Shown here piece by piece: positions 17,803 through 26,254 of a stretch of DNA of 64,000 nucleotides. Source of the stretch: Candidatus Tisiphia endosymbiont of Melanophora roralis. GTDB taxonomy: Bacteria > Pseudomonadota > Alphaproteobacteria > Rickettsiales > Rickettsiaceae. How positions within the stretch are numbered: position 1 is the first letter of the stretch; each line of letters opens with the position of its first letter. The stretch is from assembly GCF_964026575.1 (NCBI RefSeq), contig NZ_OZ032161.1, forward strand, positions 1,054,001 to 1,118,000, in the 5' to 3' direction. The notes beneath the pieces are model-generated. The model did not search any database and was not told the origin of the DNA. It was given only the letters and a program-made list of their open reading frames with translations. The position numbers and the translations under genes are program-made.

Positions 17803-18330
17803 TCACATAATTCTTCCCACATACCATTCAGAAGCTACAGTTAAGCCCATGCTTTTAAGGAAATTACGTTTGGGTTCGTCATATGCACCACAAACGACAA
17901 GAAACTGAGTAGCATTTTTAGTTTTTGCGAGTTCCTTGATTTCCTTAATCAATTTCTGACCAATAAAATTCCAATCGTGTTTACTTTCCACACAGAAATC
18001 ATCGATCATAAGCGTTAGTCCACCCGGGTTATAGACTTTTGGTGCTAACATTAATCTACCGATGATGAAACCTAATACTTTTTCTTTGTAAACTGCAGCC
18101 AACATAATGTGATCGTCTAACCTCAATAATTCTTTGAACCATTGCTTTTGAGATTCCTCGGATTCAGGACCAGCATATTTCCAGAACTGTGGTTGAGCTT
18201 TTTCATAAGCACGACGCTTTTTATATGACAGAGCGACAAATGATGAAATGTCAGTAGTTTCAGCAAGCCGGATTAAAATATTTTCCTGAAACTTTACTGT
18301 ATTCTTTATTTTGGTATTAATTTGTACCAT
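17803..18330 (-). CDS. GNAT family N-acetyltransferase
   Basis: 175 residues. The GNAT fold is seen in the order ILIRLAETTDISSFVAL (beta1), AAVYKEKVLGFIIGRL (beta2-3), LMIDDFCVESKH (beta4), then a degenerate acetyl-CoA loop (WNFIGQKLIKEIKELAKTKNATQ instead of Q/RxxGxG/A) and FLVVCGAYDEPKRNFLKSMGL. The substrate is unknown. The last gene of a six-gene minus-strand cluster; only 3 bases separate it from the preceding acetyltransferase gene. Homologues of such small GNATs often act on antibiotics or small amines, but nothing here proves that. Confidence 0.8.
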   Translation of the reverse strand: MVQINTKIKNTVKFQENILIRLAETTDISSFVALSYKKRRAYEKAQPQFWKYAGPESEESQKQWFKELLRLDDHIMLAAVYKEKVLGFIIGRLMLAPKVYNPGGLTLMIDDFCVESKHDWNFIGQKLIKEIKELAKTKNATQFLVVCGAYDEPKRNFLKSMGLTVASEWYVGRIM

Positions 18331-18333
18331 TGA

Positions 18334-18885
18334 TTACAATCGCTTTACTAAAAAATGTGTTTTGCGTCCAGCAAATACCCCCTCTCCTTCCATAATAAAA
18401 TCATCGATATATTTAAATCCCACCTTTTCATAAACATGTCTAGCCCTTGGATTTGTGACATCTGGATCGATAAAAAAAGTATCAGCTTGGCTATCATAAC
18501 TACTTCTAATAAAATCAATAAATACTTCTAAAGTCTTTGCCCCTAATCCTTTGCCAAAATAAGCTATATTACCAATGGTATAATCCATGCTATAGGTGTG
18601 ACCATGTTTTGAAAGATAAGCTTTTTTCAGTAGTGGTATAGAATATTCCTGCTTTTCTTGTAGTGTCATGACCAAGCAATAAGGTTCGTTATAGATACAC
18701 CCAATCCAATATGTGTATAGACCATCTGCGTAGCTTGAAGGCTTTATACGACCGTTGATGAAATTTAAAATATCATCTTTATGTTCTTGGCTATTATCCC
18801 AAAACTCTTGAACATGGGGTTCTTTTAACCAGTTAAAAATAGTGTCTTTATGACTTAAGTTAGCTTTTTCAAAATGAATATTCAT
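18334..18885 (-). CDS. AAC(6')-type GNAT acetyltransferase
   Basis: 183 residues of the Acetyltransf_8-like branch that includes aminoglycoside 6'-N-acetyltransferases. Seen: LKEPHVQEFWDNS near the N-terminus, YTYWIGCIYNEPYCLVM, SMDYTIGNIAYFGKGLGAKTL (beta4 plus the acetyl-CoA pyrophosphate loop GKGLGAKT) and DPDVTNPRARHVYEKVGFKYI, where NxRAxxxYEKxGF is a family mark. Drug resistance is possible by homology but untested. 25 bases downstream of the methyltransferase gene. Confidence 0.82.
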   Translation of the reverse strand: MNIHFEKANLSHKDTIFNWLKEPHVQEFWDNSQEHKDDILNFINGRIKPSSYADGLYTYWIGCIYNEPYCLVMTLQEKQEYSIPLLKKAYLSKHGHTYSMDYTIGNIAYFGKGLGAKTLEVFIDFIRSSYDSQADTFFIDPDVTNPRARHVYEKVGFKYIDDFIMEGEGVFAGRKTHFLVKRL

Positions 18886-18910
18886 AACATGTCCTGTAAC
18901 AAGGTTTATC

Positions 18911-19549
18911 TTATTTTTTCTTGGCTATAACTTCATAATAATGATCAATTTTCCTATCCTCTTTTGGTGTAATCTTCACTTCTTTAAAACTAATAATGTT
19001 AAACTCTTTAAAAAGATCAATTGTTTGCTCTTTTGTATGAAAAGTCATATTTTTCTTATCCTCCTTCCAAAAAGCTACAATTTCGGGATCAAAAGTGTTC
19101 CCAACAAAATAACCACCTGAATCAATCTTATTTACAATATTACTCCAAAATTTTTTAAAATATTCAGGTTTACAAAACGGTACAGAAAAGCTAGCAACTA
19201 TGATGTCTACATTTGGTAATTCTTGAGAATCTAACTCTTCAAAAGAAGATATTAAAGTTTTAAAATGATCTTTATATTTAACAATTTCTGGATATTTAAT
19301 AAGCATAAAATCAAAAGCCATTTTTTGCTTGTCTATTGCAATAACATTGAAGCCTTTTTCTAATAACAAAAATGTTTCATGTCCTACTCCTGCCCCTAAA
19401 TCAATGGCTGTACCTCGCATTTTTTGATTATCTACTAATTCAACTTTTTTAAAGAATTCAACAACAAACTCTCTTGCTGGTTTATGAAATTTTTCTTTGT
19501 AATAAGCCTCCCATGCATTTGGCTTTAAAAGAGATTTTGATTCACTCAT
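18911..19549 (-). CDS. Class I SAM-dependent methyltransferase (TehB-like)
   Basis: 212 residues with a Rossmann methyltransferase fold: motif I TAIDLGAGVGHETFLLLEKG (residues about 47-66), motif II NVIAIDKQ, motif IV NVDIIVASFSVPFC, and a late beta-hairpin DHYYEVIAKK. The arrangement resembles TehB-type tellurite/small-molecule methyltransferases. The ATG overlaps the stop of the upstream (broken) acetyltransferase gene in an ATGA, so the genes were coupled. Substrate unknown. Confidence 0.82.
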   Translation of the reverse strand: MSESKSLLKPNAWEAYYKEKFHKPAREFVVEFFKKVELVDNQKMRGTAIDLGAGVGHETFLLLEKGFNVIAIDKQKMAFDFMLIKYPEIVKYKDHFKTLISSFEELDSQELPNVDIIVASFSVPFCKPEYFKKFWSNIVNKIDSGGYFVGNTFDPEIVAFWKEDKKNMTFHTKEQTIDLFKEFNIISFKEVKITPKEDRKIDHYYEVIAKKK

Positions 19550-20124
19550 TCAATTTCTTTCCTTAAATATAGTTTTGCCATCAGACCATCATTCTGATCA
19601 CCAAGGCTTTTATAAAACTCATGACTTCCATCCTTGGCACGCCTAAGACCAGAGGTTAAATCAACGATGCTTGGACTAGACTGTTGTGCAACATTCTCTA
19701 CAAAATCCATCAATCTTTTTCCAATAGCTTGACCTCGGTAACATTCATCAACCACAACTCCTTCAATATGAAATCTTGTTTTATCTGATATAAAAAGTTG
19801 AGATTTAGACCATGCAACCCACCCCACAATTTGGGATTCTAAACATGCTACAGCAACGCCATAACCATCTTTTTTGTGAATCTTTGAAATCTTGCTTTTA
19901 ATTCCTCCTCTGATACCTTATATACTCAAATGATTTGAAGAATTGGATTTGAAAATGAATAGTGAGCAGGCGTAGCGTACATATAGTATAGTTACGCATG
20001 CGAATCCATGATATTTTCAAAAAACAATTCTTCAAAGCAGAAGAGTATACCCAAGTTGTTCCATGAGAGGTAACATGCAAGAGATGTCCTCCATTGCACA
20101 GTAACGAATTTTGATATTACTTAT
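19546..20124 (-). pseudogene. GNAT acetyltransferase interrupted by a palindromic element and a frameshift
   Basis: Three pieces can be joined. The 5' part (20124 down to about 20048) reads NIKIRYCAMEDISCMLPLMEQLGY after an AGGAGG site, but its start codon is ATA. An RPE-like element follows (19920-20050). After it, KVSEEELKARFQRFTKK continues the protein until a run of six A residues (about 19874), where one base must be added to enter the frame DGYGVAVACLESQIVGWVAW, which then runs to the stop at 19546 and holds the GNAT core (VVVDECYRGQAIGKRLM). The joined protein is a normal 150-160 residue GNAT. The 93-codon 3' part could in theory be translated alone from a GTG at 19827. Confidence 0.75.
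19920..20050. repeat. RPE-like element inside the broken acetyltransferase gene
   Basis: Begins tatactcaaatgatttgaag and ends caaagcagaagagtata, like the other copies. Equivalent codons on either side (TAT at 20048-20050 and at 19920-19922, minus strand) are 128 bases apart, which is not a multiple of three, so this insertion shifts the reading frame. The interior also contains the short repeat gcgtacatatagtatagttacgc. Confidence 0.8.
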
Positions 20125-20152
20125 AAATCTCCTCCTCACAACTAACCTGAGG

Positions 20153-20710
20153 TTAACTTAGTTCACATATAGACCATGATTGACTCTGTCCGATTGGTGG
20201 ACTGTGAAAAATAGCAGAACAATTTTTAAGATGTATAATTGGCCATCCTAAAAGTCTTTGGATAGCATAATAAACTCCACCATGTGCAACAATTAAAACT
20301 GGCTCTTGAAAGCTGAGCGTACTATTTAAAGCACACAAAACTCTCTTGTCAAAATCATTTACATATTCTGCTCCTTGGTGAGTATTGCCATCTCGCCATC
20401 TTTTCCAAATATTATCATCAACGGATTGACCTTCATATTCACCCCAGCAACATTCTGCTAACTCCGGGACAATTGTAATATCAACCTTTAGCTTTTCATT
20501 GACGATCTCAGCAGTCCTGTATGCTCTTATAAGCGGGCTTGTGACAATATGCTTTATATCCTTTTTTCCAAGAATATGAGAAGCTTCCCGTGCTTGGTTT
20601 TCTCCAGTTTGATTGAGAGGAATATCCTGTGAACCCATGTAAACATGCTGTCTATTCCAATCTGTTTCACCATGACGTAAAAAATAAAAAGGTTTTAAGG
20701 GAAGCGTCAT
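20153..20710 (-). CDS. Histidine phosphatase family protein (phosphoglycerate mutase-like)
   Basis: 185 residues. The RHGETDWN motif (residues about 12-19) carries the catalytic histidine, VTSPLIRAYRTAE the phosphate-binding arginine, ELAECCWGEYEGQ the acid, and VLIVAHGGV the second histidine. Such branch-2 enzymes are small-molecule or sugar phosphatases as often as true mutases, and the length favours a phosphatase. Its start overlaps the stop of the upstream kinase gene by 4 bases. Confidence 0.85.
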   Translation of the reverse strand: MTLPLKPFYFLRHGETDWNRQHVYMGSQDIPLNQTGENQAREASHILGKKDIKHIVTSPLIRAYRTAEIVNEKLKVDITIVPELAECCWGEYEGQSVDDNIWKRWRDGNTHQGAEYVNDFDKRVLCALNSTLSFQEPVLIVAHGGVYYAIQRLLGWPIIHLKNCSAIFHSPPIGQSQSWSICELS

Positions 20711-21318
20711 AACTGTAATCTCTCATGCATAGTCATAAAACCTTGTGGCATAGGATTCTCCTCTACAAAAGCTAGAATTTGCTTGGCAATCTCAAAAGGT
20801 GACTTGCTCGTGGTATCAACTGTTAAATCATATTCTCGCAGGCTACCTGCGTGGACTCTATCTATTTGGTCATTCGATAAACCTATAGCACGATCACAGC
20901 GTAAAATTTCTCGCTCCTGCATCACTGAAAGATCACAAAAAACTCCGACAAAATAGACAATATAGCCATTCAAGCTTTTTATATAAGATTTGAGGCAAGC
21001 ATCTTCAAATAAGACTTCATCAATGATAAGGTTATTATTACGACTTGCAAGTAGATTGGCAAAATCCGGCATGAGACCAAAGAGCTGCTCACCCTTTGGC
21101 TTAGTTTCAACACGCATGGTTGGACCACGATCATTCATCCCCGGAACAAAGGTAAAATATCTAGCATCAGGTTTATCATCAGGTGAATGTGGCAACATAC
21201 TAATAAAAGTATCTATACCAAAAGTAAGCCAAGAATCCTTACTTAAATACTGTATTGCTCTTGCGATAGATGTTTTACCAGCAGAACCACATCCATTTAA
21301 AAATATAATTTTACTCAT
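20707..21318 (-). CDS. Chloramphenicol phosphotransferase-like protein
   Basis: 203 residues from the ATG at 21316-21318, which has GGAGG 10 bases upstream; a longer frame to 21345 is not supported. P-loop FLNGCGSAGKTSIARA (residues 5-20), then WLTFGIDTFI with the conserved Asp, and a late block VGVFCDLSVMQEREILRCDRAIG...VHAGSLREYDLTVDTT. The FGvD, GVxCdl..xREixRgDR and VHxG..YDlxVDT marks are those of the CPT family (chloramphenicol 3-O-phosphotransferase of Streptomyces). Relatives without the drug-resistance role exist, so the substrate is open. It overlaps ygfZ by 8 bases. Confidence 0.8.
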   Translation of the reverse strand: MSKIIFLNGCGSAGKTSIARAIQYLSKDSWLTFGIDTFISMLPHSPDDKPDARYFTFVPGMNDRGPTMRVETKPKGEQLFGLMPDFANLLASRNNNLIIDEVLFEDACLKSYIKSLNGYIVYFVGVFCDLSVMQEREILRCDRAIGLSNDQIDRVHAGSLREYDLTVDTTSKSPFEIAKQILAFVEENPMPQGFMTMHERLQL

Positions 21319-22138
21319 ATGTACAGCTCCTCCAAGGTGGAACAACCAAAGAAACAGGTAAGTTTTTTACAGTAATAGCTGTATTTTGTAATGAATAATA
21401 ATCATCCTCTCTAATTAAAGCTATTGCCATGTTCTGATAAATCGAACATATTGTACCAATTTTTATATTATTGGCAATAATCTCATCATCTTTTGCTATA
21501 TCTGAACTGCCTGTATTAATGGAATCTATGTTAACGGATAATTTAAATATTTTTTTCCTTACTACTCCTTGGTATTTTGTTCTTGAAATAACTTCCTGTC
21601 CAATATAGCAACCTTTGATATAACTTACAGCGTTTAATTCCTCACAGCCATATTCAACCGGAATGGATCTGTTGAAAATTAGATCATCATACCCATCGAC
21701 TATGGCAAAATTATATTTATCTTGCAGGTATAGTCCTAGTGTTCCTGCAGTTATTGGTATATCTTTACTAACAATAGAACGGAAACCGAGTTGATCATAA
21801 CGAGGGTCTTTGTATCCATTAAATTCCAGCTGTTGTTTTGAGTAAATAACCTGATAGATATTAGATAAGTCGTTCACTTCAATTTTAGCACGTAATTTAT
21901 ACCGCACTAAGTGATTTTTAAATAAATCAGACTGATTAACATTTATATCAATAAAAAGTCTTGTTGCTGATAGTTTTAATACAAAAAAATCAAATAAATA
22001 CCTTCCTTGATTACTTAGAGCATAACTATAACAATAATTATTATTTTTTATATCATTAGTTGTCAAATTATGCAAAAAATTCATTGCATCATCACCAGCA
22101 ACTTCAATAATTGCTCTATTTGTTAATATTTCATGCAT
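21311..22138 (-). CDS. ygfZ: YgfZ/GcvT-like folate-binding protein
   Basis: 275 residues from the ATG at 22138 (a TTG three codons upstream is less likely). The family signature is KGCYIGQEVISRTKYQG (about residues 180-196), with the conserved cysteine needed for activity. YgfZ (IBA57 in mitochondria) works with tetrahydrofolate in the assembly or repair of certain Fe-S clusters. N-terminal GcvT-like folate fold: AIIEVAGDDAMNFLHNLTTNDI and YSYALSNQGRYLFDFFVLK. It abuts the CPT-like gene, but this looks like insertion of the small-enzyme cluster next to a housekeeping gene. Confidence 0.9.
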   Translation of the reverse strand: MHEILTNRAIIEVAGDDAMNFLHNLTTNDIKNNNYCYSYALSNQGRYLFDFFVLKLSATRLFIDINVNQSDLFKNHLVRYKLRAKIEVNDLSNIYQVIYSKQQLEFNGYKDPRYDQLGFRSIVSKDIPITAGTLGLYLQDKYNFAIVDGYDDLIFNRSIPVEYGCEELNAVSYIKGCYIGQEVISRTKYQGVVRKKIFKLSVNIDSINTGSSDIAKDDEIIANNIKIGTICSIYQNMAIALIREDDYYSLQNTAITVKNLPVSLVVPPWRSCTYE

Positions 22139-22232
22139 AATTACCAACTATGATATTTTAATTGACTTTATAACTTTTATAACTACCATATTATACTGAT
22201 GCAACAGTTGTTTGCTATAAATTATTTATTAT

Positions 22233-23075
22233 ATGAGATGTGCTTCCTACTGTACGACTTCTGAATATAAGATGAATGACTTAGTAATAAATCTCAATAA
22301 GATTGGTCTTGAACCTAAACACTTCGATGATGTACTATATATTCAAAAAGAACAAGTAAAAAACTTAGACCCTATAGATGTTTTCTTTTTCCCATTTGGC
22401 TGTGTTACTATATGGGGAGCTGAAGAAAGCCAAGAAAAAATGATTCTAGAAGACATAGTAACTCTGCAAGCTAATCAAACTGACGAGATAATGTCTGACT
22501 TTATCTATTTTGATTATGATGAAACTACAGGTAAAACCTTTATAGATGAAGAAAAAAACCAAATCATTCTAGCAGATAAATCAACTTTTATAAAATTATC
22601 TATATCGCATGCTTTAGCTCAGTCAGTTAAGCTTAGTGTACTAGAAAAATCAGTAAGTAATTTAATTGTAAAAACAACGCCAATTCAACAAGAACTAGCC
22701 AGCACTGGCAGTGTATCACTTTCAAAAAAGGAAATATCTCAACAAATTGGCATATTATTTAACGAACGATATTCTATTAATTTACACAGCGATATACTAG
22801 ATACTCCTGAATTTTTTTGGCGTCGTCCTAGTTATGAACCTTTATACTTAATGACTGCAGAGTTTCAAGATATTCAAATTCGTCAGGATATTCTTAACCA
22901 TCGACTGAACATGATCCATGAACTCTACAATATTTTGTCAAATGACTTAAACTATAAACACTCAACTAGACTTGAATGGATCATTATAATATTAATTACC
23001 ATAGAAGTAGTACTATCCCTTATTCACGATAAACTCTTTTTCAAAATAATTGGTTATCTTCTGAATAAAATTTAA
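22233..23075 (+). CDS. RMD1/DUF155 family membrane protein
   Basis: 280 residues. RMD1/SIF2 (DUF155) proteins are found in fungi, mitochondria-bearing eukaryotes and rickettsiales; the yeast forms are linked to mitochondrial and meiotic functions. Seen here: VFFFPFGCVTIWGAE, DKSTFIKLSISHALAQSVKLSVLE, HSDILDTPEFFWRRPSYEPLY and the C-terminal helix EWIIIILITIEVVLSLIHD, all of them the typical DUF155 blocks with a C-terminal membrane anchor. An alternative start is the ATG at 22272. Molecular role unknown. Confidence 0.85.
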   Translation: MRCASYCTTSEYKMNDLVINLNKIGLEPKHFDDVLYIQKEQVKNLDPIDVFFFPFGCVTIWGAEESQEKMILEDIVTLQANQTDEIMSDFIYFDYDETTGKTFIDEEKNQIILADKSTFIKLSISHALAQSVKLSVLEKSVSNLIVKTTPIQQELASTGSVSLSKKEISQQIGILFNERYSINLHSDILDTPEFFWRRPSYEPLYLMTAEFQDIQIRQDILNHRLNMIHELYNILSNDLNYKHSTRLEWIIIILITIEVVLSLIHDKLFFKIIGYLLNKI

Positions 23076-23188
23076 TTGACTCTACTCACATTAGACCTAT
23101 GACTTTACACTCGATAATCAAGTTTTTTAGAATATTAAAAAATACGTCTATTAGCGAGAAGCCGCGAAAAAGCGGCGACGCAGCAATC

Positions 23189-23369
23189 CCACAACTGTTG
23201 AAAGTTAAAAAATCGTCATCGCGAGGCGTCGATAGACGCCGTGGCGATCTCATGAAGTAAGCTCTTCTTCACAAGATTGCCACGTCGCTTACAGCGACTC
23301 CTCGCAATGACGGTTTAGGGCTGACAACACTCATCGCAATGACGTTTATTGAACTTTCGACAGTTGTGG
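23189..23369. mobile_element. MITE-like element, family 2, copy 2 (nested in a core repeat)
   Basis: 181 bp with ends ccacaactgttgaaagtt and aactttcgacagttgtgg. Inside are two core modules (tcatcgcgaggcg ... ctcctcgcaatgacgg and a second half-core). It interrupts another core repeat, whose left part cgtctattagcgag...gcagcaatc is at 23145-23188 and whose right part resumes at caatctagg (23370). The gap between DUF155 and der (about 400 bases) is otherwise non-coding. Confidence 0.78.
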
Positions 23370-23475
23370 CAATCTAGGATACGCGAAGCGTTACTCTAAA
23401 AAAACAGCTTCGCTGTTTACTTGGATCACCACGGCATCTAAAGAGCCTTGCTATAACGGTTAAGGAAAAACTTGA

Positions 23476-24825
23476 TTATCGAGTTACATATGGATTCTCA
23501 GTTTTAGTATAAGTAAATCTTATTGGCACACCGGGTAAATTAAAAGCTTCCCGCAAGTTGTTTACAAGGTATCTAGTATAACTATCCGTGATTTTTTCAG
23601 GATTATTAGAGAATAGTTTAAAAGTTGGTGGGCGAGTTTTTGTTTGGGTCATATATTTAATTCTAACACGTCTACCACCTTTTTGTAAGGGCAGTGGATG
23701 TTGCTCGAGTGCAAAACCCAACCAATTATTCAGTTTACTGGTAGCAATTTTTTTATTCCATAAAGTATAAATTTTTATAGCCTCATCTAGTACCATATTA
23801 ATATTCTGCTTTTTTAAGGCTGATATGAATATTATCGGTACTCCTTTAACTTGCGGTAGATTGGTTTCCATCTTATAAAGAAATTCTTCCTTAAATTTAT
23901 CTTTATTTTTCCCTTCAATTAAATCCCACTTATTAACTACTATGAGCAGGCTTCTGCCCTGCTCTATAACATAACTGGCAATATTCAAATCTTGTTGCTC
24001 TAAATTCATTCGTGCATCAACCATCAGAATAACAGTATTAGCAAACTTAATACTATTAATAGTATCAGAAGCTGATAATTTTTCTAAGGACTTGCTAATA
24101 GCTCCCTTTTTTCTTAGACCAGCCGTATCAATTAATTTAAATTTATTATCATTATATAGCCAATCAATTTCTATAGATTCCCTTGTTATACCGGCTTCAG
24201 ACCCTGTTAACAATCTTTCATTATTAATAATACTATTAATAAACGTAGATTTTCCTGCATTTGGTCTACCACTCACCACTATTTGTATATAGTCAGCCTT
24301 TATTGGGTCGATTAATTCTTCCTCTAGTTCCTCATCCCCTAATTTCTCAGTTATTGCATCGTGTAAATCTGCCATACCAACACCATGTTCTGCAGAAATT
24401 GGCACTACATTATCAAAACCAAGCTTGTAGTATTCTTTAGCAAAATCAAACCGTCCTTCACATTTATTGACAATCAACACAGATTTTTTATCATATCTTC
24501 TGATAAAATTAGCAAAAAACTTATCTTCCGGTAATACGCCATCCTTACCATCCACCATAAGGCATAGCAAGTCTGCTTCTAGAATGGCTTCTACAGTCTG
24601 TTGCATCATTCTATATTCTAATTTCGCACATTCTGCTTCTTCTAAACCAGGAGTATCAATTACCGTAAAATCAAATGGACCAATTTGGGCATCAGCGTAT
24701 TTTCGATCACGTGTTACCCCAGGGCGGTCATGCACGATAGCCTTTTTCCTGATAGCCAAACGATTAAAGAGCGTAGACTTCCCTACATTGGGTCTACCAA
24801 TAATCGCCACAATTTTTTTATGCAT
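23476..24825 (-). CDS. der: Ribosome assembly GTPase Der (EngA)
   Basis: Two tandem GTPase domains, unique to Der, followed by a KH-like domain. G1 motifs: GRPNVGKST (first domain) and GRPNAGKST (second); G3: DTPG and DTAG; G4: NKCE (degenerate) and NKWD. Tail GVPIRFTYTKTENPY is typical. Der matures the 50S subunit. I chose the ATG at 24823-24825 (MHKKIVAIIG) because homologues begin with that strand; the frame is open to a GTG at 24858 with an ATG at 24852. The 449-residue length is normal. Confidence 0.95.
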   Translation of the reverse strand: MHKKIVAIIGRPNVGKSTLFNRLAIRKKAIVHDRPGVTRDRKYADAQIGPFDFTVIDTPGLEEAECAKLEYRMMQQTVEAILEADLLCLMVDGKDGVLPEDKFFANFIRRYDKKSVLIVNKCEGRFDFAKEYYKLGFDNVVPISAEHGVGMADLHDAITEKLGDEELEEELIDPIKADYIQIVVSGRPNAGKSTFINSIINNERLLTGSEAGITRESIEIDWLYNDNKFKLIDTAGLRKKGAISKSLEKLSASDTINSIKFANTVILMVDARMNLEQQDLNIASYVIEQGRSLLIVVNKWDLIEGKNKDKFKEEFLYKMETNLPQVKGVPIIFISALKKQNINMVLDEAIKIYTLWNKKIATSKLNNWLGFALEQHPLPLQKGGRRVRIKYMTQTKTRPPTFKLFSNNPEKITDSYTRYLVNNLREAFNLPGVPIRFTYTKTENPYVTR

Positions 24826-24860
24826 CACCTTTATATTATCATAATAATTCATTAGCACTA

Positions 24861-24897
24861 ATACTCAAATCATTTGAATATTGCACTATTTGAGTAT
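24861..24897. repeat. Small hairpin with RPE-like ends
   Basis: atactcaaat (24861-24870) pairs perfectly with atttgagtat (24888-24897). The arms equal the outer end of the palindromic elements (tatactcaaatgattt), so this may be a collapsed remnant. It lies between the divergent der and phaZ genes. Confidence 0.6.
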
Positions 24898-24957
24898 ATT
24901 ATTAACACTTAATTATATAAAATTAAAGTATAAATAGACTTCTAAAGGACAAATATT

Positions 24958-26202
24958 ATGCATAATGGCAGTTCTAATAATCTTTATTATGCACTAGAAG
25001 GCTTTAAAACTATGCTTATTCCAATGCGAGCAAACATAGAAATTTTAGAACAGTGGTTTAAAAATAGTAATAATCCTATAAAAGATAGCGGCTACACTCA
25101 CGTTATGTTAGCATATTTGACGCTTGCTGAGAGGATGACTAGAACATACAAGAAGCCAAAATTTAACATTAATGAATGTATTATTTATGGTACGTCTTAT
25201 GTTGTTAAAGAAAAAACAGTTGCTACTAAAACATTTTGTCAATTAAAGCATTTTAGCAAAATTGGTATTAAGCAAGAAATGCCAAAGTTATTAATAATCG
25301 CTCCACTGTCAGGACACCATGCTACCTTACTTAGGGACACTGTAACTGAAATGCTCCCCTACGCAGATGTATATATTACAGATTGGCTTGATGCAAGCAC
25401 TATACCTAATCAACTTGGTAAATTTAACTTAGATGATTTTATAGACTACTTAATTGAGTTTATGACGCTTCTAGGACCAAATCTGCACACTATGGCAGTA
25501 TGCCAACCAACAGTCCCCCTTCTAGCTGCCATTAGTATAATGTCTGCCAATAATGATGTAAATGTGCCAAGGTCAATGATTCTGATAGGTGGACCTATTG
25601 ATGCAAGGCTTAATCCTACAGATGTTGACTTGTTTGCAATCCATAAAAGCATGCAATGGTTTTGCCAAATGATGATTACATCCGTCCCCTTTAACTATCC
25701 TGGTTACGGAAGAAATGTCTATCTAGGGTTTTTACAACTTATGGGTTTTATCAGTTTAAATATTCCTCGGCATATTAATTCGCATTTGGATTTACTACAA
25801 AATTTGCTAGATGGCAACCTTGAAAAAGCTAATCATACCATAAAATTTTATGATGAATATTTAGCCACTATGGATATAACATCGGAATTCTATCTCCAAA
25901 CAATACAAGAAGTATTTAAAAATTTTGCTCTTGCCAAAGATGAATTTGTCTCAAAAAATCGTAAAGTTCATTTAAAAAATATAACAAATTGTGCTTTACT
26001 AGGTATCGAAGGCGAAAATGACGATATAGCTGCAGTTGGACAAACTAAAACTGCATTAGATTTGTGTTCCGGTATTCCTATGACAATGAAAAAATATCAT
26101 TTACAAAAGGGAGTTGGGCATTACGGCTTATTTAGTGGTAGCAAATTTAAACAGTTTATTGTACCGATAATTAGGGATTTTATATATAGTTACCCAAATT
26201 GA
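24958..26202 (+). CDS. phaZ: Intracellular poly(3-hydroxybutyrate) depolymerase
   Basis: 414 residues. An alpha/beta hydrolase of the intracellular PHB depolymerase family. The lipase-box equivalent is AVCQP, with cysteine as nucleophile as in that family; ILIGGPIDARLNPT follows the strand after it, and the C-terminal catalytic histidine lies in GVGHYGLFSG. N-terminal YYALEGFKTMLIPMR matches the family start. It degrades stored polyhydroxybutyrate. No PHB synthase is in this window. AAAGGACAA upstream of the ATG is a good ribosome-binding site. Confidence 0.9.
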   Translation: MHNGSSNNLYYALEGFKTMLIPMRANIEILEQWFKNSNNPIKDSGYTHVMLAYLTLAERMTRTYKKPKFNINECIIYGTSYVVKEKTVATKTFCQLKHFSKIGIKQEMPKLLIIAPLSGHHATLLRDTVTEMLPYADVYITDWLDASTIPNQLGKFNLDDFIDYLIEFMTLLGPNLHTMAVCQPTVPLLAAISIMSANNDVNVPRSMILIGGPIDARLNPTDVDLFAIHKSMQWFCQMMITSVPFNYPGYGRNVYLGFLQLMGFISLNIPRHINSHLDLLQNLLDGNLEKANHTIKFYDEYLATMDITSEFYLQTIQEVFKNFALAKDEFVSKNRKVHLKNITNCALLGIEGENDDIAAVGQTKTALDLCSGIPMTMKKYHLQKGVGHYGLFSGSKFKQFIVPIIRDFIYSYPN

Positions 26203-26254
26203 ATTAGGTTTTGTTGCCAAAAATAACAGGGTAATTTAAAAAATCACAGGTTAG

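Noticed and set aside
19898-20080. 60-codon minus-strand frame over the palindromic element
   Set aside because: It is a translation of the repeat; a similar frame appears in the intergenic copy at 41164-41400. No evidence of a protein.
21319-21345. Nine extra residues at the start of the CPT-like protein
   Set aside because: The ATG at 21318 directly precedes the P-loop strand and has GGAGG at suitable distance.
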